From positions 124,001 through 188,000 of the forward strand of contig BPHQ01000002.1 in assembly GCA_026003615.1 (NCBI GenBank): 64,000 nt of DNA, given 5' to 3'. This document shows, piece by piece, positions 1 to 9,000 of the stretch. Position 1 is the first letter of the stretch, and every line of letters starts with the position of its first letter. This DNA comes from Bellilinea sp. (GTDB lineage: Bacteria > Chloroflexota > Anaerolineae > Anaerolineales > Anaerolineaceae). Below the pieces are notes generated by a model. That model did not search any database, was not told the DNA's origin, and saw nothing but the letters and a program-made list of their open reading frames with translations. The position numbers and the translations under genes are program-made.

Positions 1-319
1 AAGTTCCCAAAGCATTGACTTCGAAGTCGTTTCGAGGGTCAACCACCGAGGTCGTCACTGCAACCTGCCCGGCCAGATGTACAATCACATCCGCTTGTGC
101 GGCAGCCTCTTGAATTGATTGAAAATCACGAACATCCGCCCGAACAAGTCGAAATGAGTTCTCACCATAGATATTTTTCAACCAATTCAGATTGCGGATA
201 GCGCCGGCACGGGACAAATTATCAAAAACAGTTACCTGCTCGCCTCTTTGTAAAAGCCGGGCAACATAATTTGAACCGATAAAACCCGCCCCGCCGGTGA
301 TTAAGTAGTTTCTCGGCAT
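1..319 (-). CDS. NAD-dependent epimerase, CDP-paratose 2-epimerase-like (3' part missing)
   Basis: The N-terminal 106 residues of a short-chain NAD(P)-dependent sugar-nucleotide epimerase; the gene runs off the left edge. The Rossmann motif TGGAGFIGS is at residues 8-16, and a block reading HLAGQVAVTTSV then DPRNDFEVNALGT follows near residues 80-106. That block is characteristic of the CDP-paratose/CDP-tyvelose epimerase branch, which acts on nucleotide sugars for surface polysaccharide. The active-site Tyr-Lys lies beyond the edge, so activity cannot be judged. The ATG at 319 was preferred over one at 325 because GGGGAGG then sits about 7 nt upstream. Substrate is inferred from family resemblance only. 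Confidence 0.8.
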   Translation of the reverse strand, partial: MPRNYLITGGAGFIGSNYVARLLQRGEQVTVFDNLSRAGAIRNLNWLKNIYGENSFRLVRADVRDFQSIQEAAAQADVIVHLAGQVAVTTSVVDPRNDFEVNALGT

Positions 320-337
320 ATACATTCCTCCCCGGTT

Positions 338-1357
338 TCAGTATGATGATGGATTAATGACCCTGGCTTGAATATCCTTCAAAAAAGTTCCAACAGATTT
401 TCCCTGTCGAACGAGGGCAGTTAGACCTAAAATGCCGGTAACCACGAATTGAATGAAGTGAAGAGTAATCGCATAAGCCAAAGCCGCAGTCTGATCAATC
501 CCCAAAATGGTTAGCGCACCAACTATAGAAGCCTCAAAAGTCCCCAAAGCCGCCGGAGCAGAGGGAATGGCGATTCCCATTGCCAGGACTGCATCGGTAA
601 ACATTCCCCACCAGAACGGTGCTTGAGGATTAATTGGAAGCAGGAAGACGTAATAAGTGGAAACGGCTACTCCCCAAGAAACGCCAACCCAAAACAGACT
701 GAGGAGAAACTGGCGCGGCTCAGACAAAGTTGACAACCCCTGCATGAGCGCGTTTAATTGGGGAACAACCACCCTGCGGACGAACCCCCACTTTGCCCCA
801 ACTTTCTCTACAATGCCAATAACCCATTCCTGGTTACGGGACATGAGAAATAATATCAATAAACCGGCGATCACCAATCCTAATGTCAGGAGAGCAACTG
901 ACCGCGCCCAGGCCATGCCCAAAGCCAGCGGTAAAGTTGCCAGCAATAACCCTGCTGCAATCGCCAGATCAAAGGCTCGTTCGATCACGATGCTGGAAAG
1001 TACGCGAGCAGGTGATAGATGCGCCGCCTGTCCTAACAACAAAGCCCGTCCAAATTCACCCGCTCGAAACGGGAATAAATTATTTAAGAGATAACCTTGA
1101 TTAATCGCCCAAAAGGTCTGGCTGATCGTGGCATGGTTGCCCAGAATAGCCCGCCATGCCACAGCCCGCACGATCAAGAAGAATATAGTCAAAAGCACCG
1201 CTGCCACGATGAAATGAATGGGTATTCTGGCAATGGCTGGCCCCAACTCATCCCATTGAGCCAGCCGAAAAACCACAAATAAAGCAATCATGCTGACCAG
1301 AACACCGGGTAGCCAACGTCCGATGTTTTTGACAGTTCCTTTTTGTTGAGTGTTCAA
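338..1357 (-). CDS. Flippase-like integral membrane protein (LPG synthase TM / YbhN family)
   Basis: A 339-residue polytopic protein with about eight hydrophobic segments. It belongs to the lysylphosphatidylglycerol synthase transmembrane-region family (also called YbhN or UPF0104), which includes lipid flippase-like proteins, and lacks the cytosolic synthase domain. Conserved blocks [14 protein letters not shown] and [18 protein letters not shown] are present. The open frame extends upstream into lepA, but the sensible start is TTG at 1357, which overlaps the lepA stop (TTGA arrangement) and implies translational coupling. A second family member lies at 56121-57110. The transported lipid is unknown. 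Confidence 0.8.
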   Translation of the reverse strand: MNTQQKGTVKNIGRWLPGVLVSMIALFVVFRLAQWDELGPAIARIPIHFIVAAVLLTIFFLIVRAVAWRAILGNHATISQTFWAINQGYLLNNLFPFRAGEFGRALLLGQAAHLSPARVLSSIVIERAFDLAIAAGLLLATLPLALGMAWARSVALLTLGLVIAGLLILFLMSRNQEWVIGIVEKVGAKWGFVRRVVVPQLNALMQGLSTLSEPRQFLLSLFWVGVSWGVAVSTYYVFLLPINPQAPFWWGMFTDAVLAMGIAIPSAPAALGTFEASIVGALTILGIDQTAALAYAITLHFIQFVVTGILGLTALVRQGKSVGTFLKDIQARVINPSSY

Positions 1358-3156
1358 TCTTCCTCCAAGCGAAGAATGGCCATAAAGGCTTCCTGAGGAA
1401 TTTCCACATTCCCCACCATTTTCATGCGCTTTTTGCCCCGTTTCTGCTTTTCGAGCAATTTTTTCTTTCGAGTGATATCGCCGCCATAACATTTAGCCAG
1501 CACATCTTTACGCAGGGCTTTGACATTAGCACGCGAGATAATCCGCCCGTTTGCAGAAGCCTGAATGGCCACATCGAATAATTGACGGGGAATCAATTCT
1601 TTCAATTTGCTGACCAGCGCTTGTCCTTTGTGATAGGCATTATCACGATGGACAATTGTTGCCAGCGCATCAACCGGTTCGCCTCCCACCAGTACCTCCA
1701 ATTTGGTCAGGTTACCCGGCCGGTAATCCGCAAAATGATAGTCCATGGAGGCATAGCCGCGAGTACGGGATTTGAGCTCATCAAAAAAATCTACAATTAA
1801 CTCGGATAGAGGAATTTCAAAAGTCAATTGGACCCGCGTAGGGGCAGGATATTCCTGTTCTTTAAATATCCCTCGTCTTTTCTTAACCAATTCCATTACG
1901 GTGCCATAGTAATCTACTGGTGTAATGATCTGAAGAATCATCCATGGCTCACGAATTTCGGCAATCTGAGATTCTTCCGGTAGTTGCGCCGGTGAATCAA
2001 TTCGGATCACTTCGCCATCAGTCAACACGATTTCATATTCAACCGAAGGTGCCGTGACGACAATATCCAGATTATATTCGCGCTCCAATCGTTCCTGAAT
2101 GATTTCCATGTGAAATAAACCAAGGAAGCCACAGCGAAAACCGAAATTCAAAGCCTGAGATTTTTCCGGCTCAAAAACTAGCGAAGCATCATTCAACTGA
2201 AGTTTTTCGAGTGCTTCCTTGAGGTCTTCGTAATCCTCACCCTCAACCGGATAAATGCCGGCAAAGACCATGGGTTTGGGGTGTCGAAAACCCGGTAACG
2301 GTTTTTCCGCTGGTCGGTTTGTCGCAGTTATTGTATCGCCCACGCGGCATTCCGAGACGGTTTTTAAACCCGTGGCAATATATCCCACATCGCCGGCTTG
2401 CAACTCTTTAACCGCTCGCATATCGGGTGAAAAAATTCCAATTTCAACCGGGCGTATATCTACATTGGTAGACATCATCCGCAACATGTCATTGGAATTT
2501 ATTTTTCCATGCATCACCCGCACATACGCTACCACCCCTTTATAGGAGTCGTAGTGTGAATCGAAAATTAACGCTTGTAAAGGAGCATCCAAATCGCCTT
2601 TTGGTGGTGGAATTTCCCTCACGACTGTTTCAAGGACTTGATCAACATTAATCCCTTCTTTGGCTGAGATGCGTAAAATTTTCTCCGGTTCAATCCCCAG
2701 TAAATTATGAATGTCCTCAGCAACTTCATCCACCCGTGCCGAAGGTAAATCAATTTTGTTAATAACCGGCACAATCACCAAATCCGCATCCAGGGCAAGG
2801 TATAAATTGGCCAGGGTTTGAGCCTCGATCCCCTGAGTTGCATCCACCACCAGTAAAGCCCCCTCGCAAGCCATTAAGGCTCGGCTGACCTCGTAACTAA
2901 AATCAACATGGCCGGGAGTATCAATCAGGTTGAGTTCATACGCCTCGCCATTTTTAGCCTCATAAATCATCCGCACTGCCGAAGCCTTGATGGTGACCCC
3001 CTTTTCTCGTTCAAGTTCCATTGAATCCAGCACTTGCTCCATCATCTCCCGATCTGAGATCGTGCCGGTCAATTGCAACATCCGATCGGCCAGGGTCGAT
3101 TTACCATGGTCAATATGAGCAATGATGCAAAAGTTACGGATATGTTCCTTTTCCAT
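1354..3156 (-). CDS. lepA: Elongation factor 4 (LepA), translational GTPase
   Basis: A 600-residue full-length LepA, the ribosome-associated GTPase that promotes back-translocation or ribosome biogenesis under stress. The GTPase motifs are intact: P-loop AHIDHGKS at residues 13-20, DTPGHVDF at 79-86 and NKID at 133-136. EF-G-like domains II, III and V follow, and the LepA-specific Lys/Arg-rich C-terminal domain ends with [16 protein letters not shown]. No ribosome-binding site is evident. A -10-like TATACT ends ten bases before the ATG, so the leader would be only a few nucleotides. The flippase-like gene follows with overlapping stop and start. Confidence 0.97.
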   Translation of the reverse strand: MEKEHIRNFCIIAHIDHGKSTLADRMLQLTGTISDREMMEQVLDSMELEREKGVTIKASAVRMIYEAKNGEAYELNLIDTPGHVDFSYEVSRALMACEGALLVVDATQGIEAQTLANLYLALDADLVIVPVINKIDLPSARVDEVAEDIHNLLGIEPEKILRISAKEGINVDQVLETVVREIPPPKGDLDAPLQALIFDSHYDSYKGVVAYVRVMHGKINSNDMLRMMSTNVDIRPVEIGIFSPDMRAVKELQAGDVGYIATGLKTVSECRVGDTITATNRPAEKPLPGFRHPKPMVFAGIYPVEGEDYEDLKEALEKLQLNDASLVFEPEKSQALNFGFRCGFLGLFHMEIIQERLEREYNLDIVVTAPSVEYEIVLTDGEVIRIDSPAQLPEESQIAEIREPWMILQIITPVDYYGTVMELVKKRRGIFKEQEYPAPTRVQLTFEIPLSELIVDFFDELKSRTRGYASMDYHFADYRPGNLTKLEVLVGGEPVDALATIVHRDNAYHKGQALVSKLKELIPRQLFDVAIQASANGRIISRANVKALRKDVLAKCYGGDITRKKKLLEKQKRGKKRMKMVGNVEIPQEAFMAILRLEED

Positions 3157-3192
3157 AATCGAGGCTAGTATACCCTAATTACCCTCAAAGCA

Positions 3193-3221
3193 ACAGAGCG
3201 CACCTTCTCGGTGCGCTCTGT
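3193..3221 (-). terminator. Intrinsic terminator downstream of CpaE-like gene
   Basis: A perfect 12-bp inverted repeat (ACAGAGCGCACC / GGTGCGCTCTGT) with loop TTCTC, between the stop of the CpaE-like gene and the lepA promoter. The tract after it on the minus strand is only weakly T-rich. Confidence 0.7.
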
Positions 3222-3246
3222 GTGATACGCGTTAGAACTAATCCGG

Positions 3247-4557
3247 TCAGGCAATTGAAAACAAGCGCATCCGAACCTCGTCAGAGCGCTCAATTGCAAT
3301 CCCTCTCTTGCGAACATTTTCCGCCAAAGTCACAATCGCCTGAGATAATTCTGCACCTTTATTCACCCTCAAAACCGGTTGGCCAAGGGCGTCAGATTTT
3401 TGAGTCAACTCCGGATCGTCGGGTAAAGTAACGGTCACAGCGTGCTTTAGTCGTTCGCTAATCTTTTCGACTGTTATCGGATTGTCTGGATTAAAGCGAT
3501 TAACCACCATGGCAACTCGATCGCGGGACATTCCAAAGGCATCCCACAAATCCAGGAATAAACGTGTATTCCGAATGGCGTTAATCTGTTGGGAAGTGAC
3601 CAGCACCACCACTTCTGCCGCATCTAATGCCGCCAATACCGGATCGGAAATGAACGAATCGGTATTCACCACAATATAATCGTAATAACGGCGCAGGAAT
3701 TCGAGAATGCGAGTGAAATTTTCACCACTGATTTTTTCAGCAAATTCGGGACGTGGGGGTGCCGGCAAAATATATAAACCTGTTGCTCGATTCAAGAGCA
3801 TGACACTTTCAACGAGTTGTAAATCCATATCATAAATGCGCGGCACCAAATCCAGTACCGATAATTGCCCCAATTCATTGAAGAATAAATGAACATCGCC
3901 AAACTGCATACTGCCATCCACCAAAACAACTCGCGCTTCGTGATCAATATCCATCAATGCCAGGGCAAGATTGGCCGCAATCGTTGTCGTTCCCACACCT
4001 CCCTTTGGACTATACACCGCAATCACCTGACCATTGGCGCCTTTGCCACCCATCGGTGTTGGAGCAATTCCGCCAGGTCCCAGCGCAGGAGCATTGATCT
4101 TTTGTCGCTCGGAACGAGCCAACGCAGCCGCGCGGTGAAGGACATCCGACAACTCCTTAATGGAGACCTCATGGGTGATAAAGTCACAAGCACCTGTGCG
4201 AATGGCTTGCAGAACGATATCGGTGTAATTGTCCTGCGAAATCAGCACCACCTGAGTTTGCGGGAATTCCTTTCGAATAATTTCTGTCAGGTTGATGCCG
4301 TTCATGTCCGGCAGGTTATACTCGATCAGAGCCACCTCCGGTTTCAAGTCGCGAATCGCCTCAATGGCTTCCTGAGCAGACATACATGAATTCACCAAAT
4401 CAATGTCATCAATCAAGCCAATGGTTTTTTGTAAGTGTTTGATCATTTGGGGGATATTTTCAACCAGTATGACCGATATAGAACTCAGATCACTGTGCAT
4501 ACCCACCTCCCGATGGCCAGTTCCGTTGTTTTTACTTTCATCAAGAAATTGATTCAT
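3247..4557 (-). CDS. CpaE/TadZ-like ATPase with degenerate receiver domain
   Basis: A 436-residue two-domain protein. Residues 25-150 form a receiver-like fold and residues 178-430 a MinD/ParA-type P-loop domain with KGGVGTTT, where Thr replaces the usual Lys before the final TT as in the CpaE/TadZ branch. CpaE/TadZ proteins position type IV/Tad pili, but no pilus genes lie nearby. The phospho-acceptor Asp of the receiver is Glu79 (IEYNLP) and the N-terminal acidic pair reads VEN, so phosphotransfer is unlikely. The ATG at 4557 fits the promoter at 4584-4612; an internal ATG at 4500 with GGGAGG upstream is a real alternative. Divergent from the HD-GYP gene. Confidence 0.85.
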   Translation of the reverse strand: MNQFLDESKNNGTGHREVGMHSDLSSISVILVENIPQMIKHLQKTIGLIDDIDLVNSCMSAQEAIEAIRDLKPEVALIEYNLPDMNGINLTEIIRKEFPQTQVVLISQDNYTDIVLQAIRTGACDFITHEVSIKELSDVLHRAAALARSERQKINAPALGPGGIAPTPMGGKGANGQVIAVYSPKGGVGTTTIAANLALALMDIDHEARVVLVDGSMQFGDVHLFFNELGQLSVLDLVPRIYDMDLQLVESVMLLNRATGLYILPAPPRPEFAEKISGENFTRILEFLRRYYDYIVVNTDSFISDPVLAALDAAEVVVLVTSQQINAIRNTRLFLDLWDAFGMSRDRVAMVVNRFNPDNPITVEKISERLKHAVTVTLPDDPELTQKSDALGQPVLRVNKGAELSQAIVTLAENVRKRGIAIERSDEVRMRLFSIA

Positions 4558-4583
4558 GGCACACCCCCGTAAAATTCTTTCTC

Positions 4584-4612
4584 ATTATACAAACAAAATT
4601 GATTGAAAACAA
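4584..4612 (-). promoter_or_regulatory. Sigma-70-type promoter for CpaE-like gene
   Basis: On the minus strand TTGTTT (4612-4607), a 17-bp spacer, then consensus TATAAT (4589-4584). The expected start of transcription gives a leader of about 20 nt before the ATG at 4557. The surrounding intergenic DNA is very AT-rich. Confidence 0.6.
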
Positions 4613-4732
4613 TGGACAATATTGAAGAGTTAAGAAAATTATAAACAATTTTTGAAGATAAAGTAACTATAATAAGGGTAATAAATTTTCGCGCAGGCAA
4701 AATTCAGGGGATTGTATTAGACAAATTTTGTG

Positions 4733-4738
4733 TATAAT
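4733..4738 (+). promoter_or_regulatory. -10 element for HD-GYP gene
   Basis: Consensus TATAAT 18 nt upstream of the ATG at 4757, followed by a purine-rich GGGGGATTAAGG stretch that can serve as ribosome-binding site. The -35 region is poor. Another TATAAT lies at 4669-4674 in the same divergent intergenic region. Confidence 0.5.
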
Positions 4739-4756
4739 GAAAAGGGGGATTAAGGT

Positions 4757-6583
4757 ATGAACACCCTCCACAATCAAAAATCATCGGATCACCCAGAATC
4801 TTACAGAGAGCCAGAACAGAGGGCGGACGTGAGTGATTTATCTTCTATTGAAACGGATCATCCGGAATTAGAAACCGGTAATATTGACCATTCTCTCAAG
4901 TCGGAGGCGGGGGACATTAGCGTGGTAGAACAGAACACCATCACGGATGAATCCACCCTCGTCACCGATACAGTGCAAGAAGAATCTGCTACGCCAAGGC
5001 AAAATTGGTTGCATAGCCGAATCCAGTCTATAACTGGCTCAATCGAGGAGTGGAAATGGCTTCGCCGCGAGATTCGGGCTTTCCCCTCGCGGACACAGCA
5101 GCGGATGAAAGAAATCGAAAAACACTTCATGGTCTACCGACTGACTTTTGCCAATCTGACTTACAAAGCCCCGCGGATTGAGGAAGAAATTCAGGAAGTA
5201 TATGATAGGATTGTCGGCCAGATTCCCCTCCTTGAAGAAAGGACCAAGAAGCGTTCGTTAATCTTTCGCAACCTGCAAACTTTGCGCAATTTGCATCAAG
5301 AATGGCTCAAAATATCTGAACAACAGGATCACTTAATCGCCCTGTTACAAAAAGCCCCCAAAGGCATGGATTTTTACAATCGCATGCAAATCATTCGCGA
5401 GCAGCGCCGACAGGAAGAACTTCGCCAAAAAGAAAATCAGGAACGCATCGAAGCTGCTTATGAGTCCCTTAAAAAAGCTTTGAGCTATGTTGAACATCAA
5501 TGCAAAGACGACGAACCAATTGTATACGGCAATGAAGTTCTCACCCTGGAAGATGCTCAAAAAGTTTGGAACGAGCATATTACTGAAATCCTTACGATGA
5601 AGGATTTGAAAAATGCCAGTGTAGAAGCCGTCCTTGCCCGAATTCGGTCACTGGAAGAAACCATTCGCGAATATCCTACCCTCTCCAAGCAAATTCAACG
5701 AGTAGGCGAACGTTTTTCGCGACTGATTGCCTTGCATGATCTGCTGTCCTCTTATGGAAAGAGGATTATTCCGCAAGCCGAAATCTCCCGCTCTTCAACC
5801 ATCATGTTTGAACAAATCCCGGCGCTCTGGTCAACTGGTCAATATCAAAACCTGAAAATTTTGTTGGAGCGCGTGGAAAACTTCCTGAACTTTTACGAGA
5901 ACACCGTTGAGCTGGAAGTTGCCATTGGCGAACGTCGCCGCTCCGGCTTTACCCAAGGGCTGGCACCTTCCATAATACCCGGCGTAGGTGGTTTATCCCC
6001 ATTGATTGGGTTGGCGCGGGTGCTGGTTGCCGCTATTGATCAACGCGACCGTTACATGATTGGACACTCCGAAAAAGTTGCCCGGTTAGCGGTGGAAACC
6101 GGAAAAAAGCTAGCCTGGTCGAGCGGTGACCTCGAATTCCTCGAAATTGCTGCGTTACTTCACGACATTGGTAAAATTTCCATACCAGAAACCATCTTGA
6201 CAAAGGTAAAACCCCTTACCTCCCAAGAATGGAAAATGATTCAGATGCATCCGTACTACGGTGCCCAAATCGTCAAACAGATGAATGTCTTCAACCGTAT
6301 TGTGCCATGGATTTATCACCATCAAGAACATTGGGACGGCACAGGGTACCCCGATCAACTAAAGAAGGAAGACATTCCTCTTGCCAGTTCCATTATCGCC
6401 GTTGCCGAAGCCTATACGGTTATGACCGCAGAACTGCCTTATCGGACTGCTGTAACAACCGAAGAGGCACTCAACAACCTGAAAGAATCGGCTGGTAAAC
6501 AATTTGCCCCCGAAGTTGTTGAAGCATTTGTGGAAGGCGTGATAGAATCAACCCAAGAAAAATCAAGCAATCCTCAAAAATAA
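4757..6583 (+). CDS. HD-GYP domain protein with coiled-coil N-terminal region
   Basis: A 608-residue soluble protein. Residues 1-75 are acidic and low complexity, about 75-400 are helical and coiled-coil-like, and about 430-600 form an HD-GYP domain. HD-GYP proteins are usually cyclic di-GMP phosphodiesterases. Seen here: HDIGK at 469-473, the HH pair at 521-522 and GTGYP at 529-532. The last metal-ligand Asp, normally in VADAYDAM, is Glu551 (VAEAYTVM), so catalysis may be altered. No sensor domain was recognised. It is transcribed away from the CpaE-like gene, and a small zinc-finger gene follows after 13 bp. Confidence 0.88.
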   Translation: MNTLHNQKSSDHPESYREPEQRADVSDLSSIETDHPELETGNIDHSLKSEAGDISVVEQNTITDESTLVTDTVQEESATPRQNWLHSRIQSITGSIEEWKWLRREIRAFPSRTQQRMKEIEKHFMVYRLTFANLTYKAPRIEEEIQEVYDRIVGQIPLLEERTKKRSLIFRNLQTLRNLHQEWLKISEQQDHLIALLQKAPKGMDFYNRMQIIREQRRQEELRQKENQERIEAAYESLKKALSYVEHQCKDDEPIVYGNEVLTLEDAQKVWNEHITEILTMKDLKNASVEAVLARIRSLEETIREYPTLSKQIQRVGERFSRLIALHDLLSSYGKRIIPQAEISRSSTIMFEQIPALWSTGQYQNLKILLERVENFLNFYENTVELEVAIGERRRSGFTQGLAPSIIPGVGGLSPLIGLARVLVAAIDQRDRYMIGHSEKVARLAVETGKKLAWSSGDLEFLEIAALLHDIGKISIPETILTKVKPLTSQEWKMIQMHPYYGAQIVKQMNVFNRIVPWIYHHQEHWDGTGYPDQLKKEDIPLASSIIAVAEAYTVMTAELPYRTAVTTEEALNNLKESAGKQFAPEVVEAFVEGVIESTQEKSSNPQK

Positions 6584-6596
6584 GCCCTGATACCCA

Positions 6597-6869
6597 ATGA
6601 CCAAAATTCAACCATTCATTCATTATGCACCCGAAACTTGTGCTTTTTGCAATGGCAATGGCAGCGGTCGTTGCCGGGATGGTAATATTTACGAATTATG
6701 CCCGGTGTGTAAAGGAATCGGCACTGTTTTAGTTGCCCAGGAACCTAAAAAATGTGCCTTTTGTTCGGGTGGCGGTAGCGGGTTATGTAAAGATGGGTAT
6801 GTTTATGATCGTTGTCCCGTTTGTAAGGGCTCCGGTTGGGCTTATGTTTACGAGGAAGAGACGGAATAG
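6597..6869 (+). CDS. Small tandem zinc-finger protein, DnaJ cysteine-rich-like
   Basis: A 90-residue protein made of two near-identical modules. Each has CAFC-x-G-x-G-x-G, a Cys-Arg/Lys-Asp-Gly, an aromatic, then CPVCKG-x-G. Module 1 has Cys15, 18, 35 and 38; module 2 has Cys53, 56, 73 and 76, with extra Cys26 and Cys64. The CxxCxGxG pattern is that of the DnaJ zinc-binding region, but there is no J-domain or substrate-binding domain. Two zinc ions are plausible. It lies 13 bp after the HD-GYP gene and 35 bp before a transglycosylase, so co-transcription is likely. Function unknown; a redox or protein-holding role is only a guess. Confidence 0.8.
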   Translation: MTKIQPFIHYAPETCAFCNGNGSGRCRDGNIYELCPVCKGIGTVLVAQEPKKCAFCSGGGSGLCKDGYVYDRCPVCKGSGWAYVYEEETE

Positions 6870-6904
6870 GGTTAAATTCTTAATTCGCGGGGGTAAGAAC
6901 CAAC

Positions 6905-8113
6905 ATGAGATTCTTCAAACCGGTCTTAGCAGCAGTTCTTGTTGGTGTCATTTTGGGTTTAATCCTCAATATTGTCCCTCTTAAGAGTCGTCTTCAACAT
7001 TTACAACAAACGTCCACCATTTCCACTCCCGTTCTTCCCCTTCCTGTACTTCGGAAAACCGAACAATCCCCTTCCATTAACCCAGCTTCCTTGCAGAATG
7101 TTGACAGCAGTCTTTCTGTTCAACAACCTCAAAATCAGACCGATGCAACCCCTACACCGAGTGCATCACCGACTCCCTTCACCTCAACCCCAACTTCTTC
7201 ATCGTTTGAAGAGTTTGAACCTCTTCCGCCGGCAGAAATTACTACCTGTGCCGAAATATGGTCAGTACCTGAATTGCCCCTCAACTTACCCTTGGTGTTG
7301 GAATATCCACGCAGCGTTGAGGAGCTGTATACCGAATACAACTATTATTATCTGGCAGCCATGTTGATCCAGAATAAGGTTGTGGATGCCAGTCAGTGTC
7401 CATATAACGGATTGCAATCTGCAACCACGGCAAATCAATGCGGGGTTGAAGTTGCCCGACCAGCGATCATTGAGTGGCAGAACCAATATGACTCAAAAAT
7501 CTTTGAAACCAGTGTCAAACACGGCGTGCCGGCTCGCTTACTGAAAAAGATTTTCGCCATTGAAAGTCAATTTTGGCCGGCAATTTACATTGATATTCTT
7601 GAGAGCGGCTTCGGTCAATTGAATGATACAGGAGCAGACGCCCTTTTATTATATAGCCCTTATTTTTATGCCCAATTCTGTCCGCTCATCCTTCATCCAA
7701 GAACTTGCGACCAGGGATATCTTGGAATACCCGAATCAGCTCGCGCTTTACTGCGAGGGGCGTTAGTACGTCAGGTCAATGCTACCTGTGCTGAGTGCCC
7801 CCAAGGAGTTAATCGCCAGCGTGCATTAAGCAGCATTCCAATTTTCGCAGAAGTGGTCAAAGCCAATTGCAGTCAAATCAACCAAATTGTACAGAATACC
7901 ACAAACCAAAAAGCCGGTCAGGTTGCCGATTACGTAGATTTATGGAAATTGACTATGGCAAACTACAATGCCGGCCCCGGCTGTACTGCCCGTGCAATTG
8001 AAAGCGCCTGGAAAGAAGAGGGGGAGCTTACCTGGACCATAGTAGCCAGTTATTTCACCTCGAAAGAATGCCAGAGTGCGCCTTTTTATGTATCCGATAT
8101 TTTCAAGGACTGA
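6905..8113 (+). CDS. Membrane-anchored lytic transglycosylase-like (SLT fold) protein
   Basis: A 402-residue protein with one N-terminal membrane segment (residues 7-24), a Ser/Thr/Pro-rich linker (about 45-105) and a C-terminal SLT-like domain. The likely catalytic Glu220 lies in IFAIESQFWP, followed by a GFGQLN block and NYNAGPGC, which are the Glu, GQLQ and NAGP motifs of lytic transglycosylases that cleave peptidoglycan. Several Cys pairs suggest disulfides outside the membrane. GGGGGTAAG precedes the ATG. Its 3' end overlaps the convergent tlyA gene by 28 bp. Confidence 0.8.
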   Translation: MRFFKPVLAAVLVGVILGLILNIVPLKSRLQHLQQTSTISTPVLPLPVLRKTEQSPSINPASLQNVDSSLSVQQPQNQTDATPTPSASPTPFTSTPTSSSFEEFEPLPPAEITTCAEIWSVPELPLNLPLVLEYPRSVEELYTEYNYYYLAAMLIQNKVVDASQCPYNGLQSATTANQCGVEVARPAIIEWQNQYDSKIFETSVKHGVPARLLKKIFAIESQFWPAIYIDILESGFGQLNDTGADALLLYSPYFYAQFCPLILHPRTCDQGYLGIPESARALLRGALVRQVNATCAECPQGVNRQRALSSIPIFAEVVKANCSQINQIVQNTTNQKAGQVADYVDLWKLTMANYNAGPGCTARAIESAWKEEGELTWTIVASYFTSKECQSAPFYVSDIFKD

Positions 8114-8898
8114 TTCGGTGATTTCGTAATATGCTCGATCACCACATCAGTATTTTCCAACCCAGTTCCGCTTAAAGATAACCAGATTAAGAATTCCACA
8201 TTCCCTTTTGGGCCAATCAGTGGTGAGCGCATCAGTCCGCGAACAACCCACCCCTCTTGCTGACAAAACCGGATCATTTCTTCCAGTATCTGTCGGTGAA
8301 TCCGACCATCGCGAATAACCCCTTCACCACGGGCAGCTTCCTGTTGACCTGCCTCAAATTGGGGTTTAATCAGGGCAATCACATTGCCTTTTTCCCCACG
8401 AAACCACCTGCGGATAACCGGTAATAGAATTTTCAAAGAAATAAAAGAAGCATCAATGGTCACAAGGTCAATATTTTCCTCAAATCCTTTAAGATAACGG
8501 GCATTTGTTCTTTCCATCACCACCACGCGTTCATCCCGGCGTAACCGCCAGTGCAATACGCCATAACCTACGTCCACGGCATAAACCCGTTTTGCTCCGT
8601 GTTGCAATAAACAATCCGTAAAACCTCCAGTTGAAGCCCCCACATCTACACACACTGTACTTTCGAGATTGGTCAAACCAAACTCAACCAAAGCCGCTTC
8701 TAACTTTTCTCCCCCTCTGGAAACAAACCGAGCAGGCTGGATGATTCCAATATCCCAATCGGAATCCACCATCTGGCCGGGTTTCAGTGCGATTGCATTG
8801 CCCACCCGAACCTGACCTGCCATAATCAACCTTTGGGCCTGACTGCGGCTTTCGGCTAAGCCCTTCTCTACCAGCAATACATCCAGTCTTTTTTTCAT
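8086..8898 (-). CDS. tlyA: TlyA-family rRNA 2'-O-methyltransferase
   Basis: A 270-residue TlyA/hemolysin-A family protein. An N-terminal S4 RNA-binding domain (KKRLDVLLVEKGLAESRSQA) is followed by an FtsJ-like SAM methyltransferase domain with the SAM loop DVGASTGGFTDCLL. Characterised members methylate the 2'-OH of cytidines in 16S and 23S rRNA. The open frame extends to 8949, but the S4 domain begins at the ATG at 8898. A TAGAAT box ends eight bases before that ATG, so the transcript is probably nearly leaderless, and no Shine-Dalgarno is seen. Confidence 0.92.
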   Translation of the reverse strand: MKKRLDVLLVEKGLAESRSQAQRLIMAGQVRVGNAIALKPGQMVDSDWDIGIIQPARFVSRGGEKLEAALVEFGLTNLESTVCVDVGASTGGFTDCLLQHGAKRVYAVDVGYGVLHWRLRRDERVVVMERTNARYLKGFEENIDLVTIDASFISLKILLPVIRRWFRGEKGNVIALIKPQFEAGQQEAARGEGVIRDGRIHRQILEEMIRFCQQEGWVVRGLMRSPLIGPKGNVEFLIWLSLSGTGLENTDVVIEHITKSPNQSLKISDT

Positions 8899-8985
8899 TT
8901 GACCATATTCTATCCTGCTTTTTGTGAGCAATAACATTTCTTTAACCAAAAGTTCTTAAAAATTCAGGATACTTATTTATGGTTG

Positions 8986-8994
8986 TGATATGAT
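8986..8994 (+). promoter_or_regulatory. Extended -10 promoter, leaderless ubiA-like gene
   Basis: TGA-TATGAT forms an extended -10 box. Exactly six bases separate it from the ATG at 9001, so transcription should begin at or next to the start codon. There is no ribosome-binding site. Confidence 0.6.
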
Positions 8995-9000
8995 TGGAAT

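Noticed and set aside
1358-1492. N-terminal extension of the flippase-like protein into lepA
   Set aside because: The extension is hydrophilic, antifamily in composition and is simply another frame of the lepA 3' end; the TTG at 1357 fits translational coupling.
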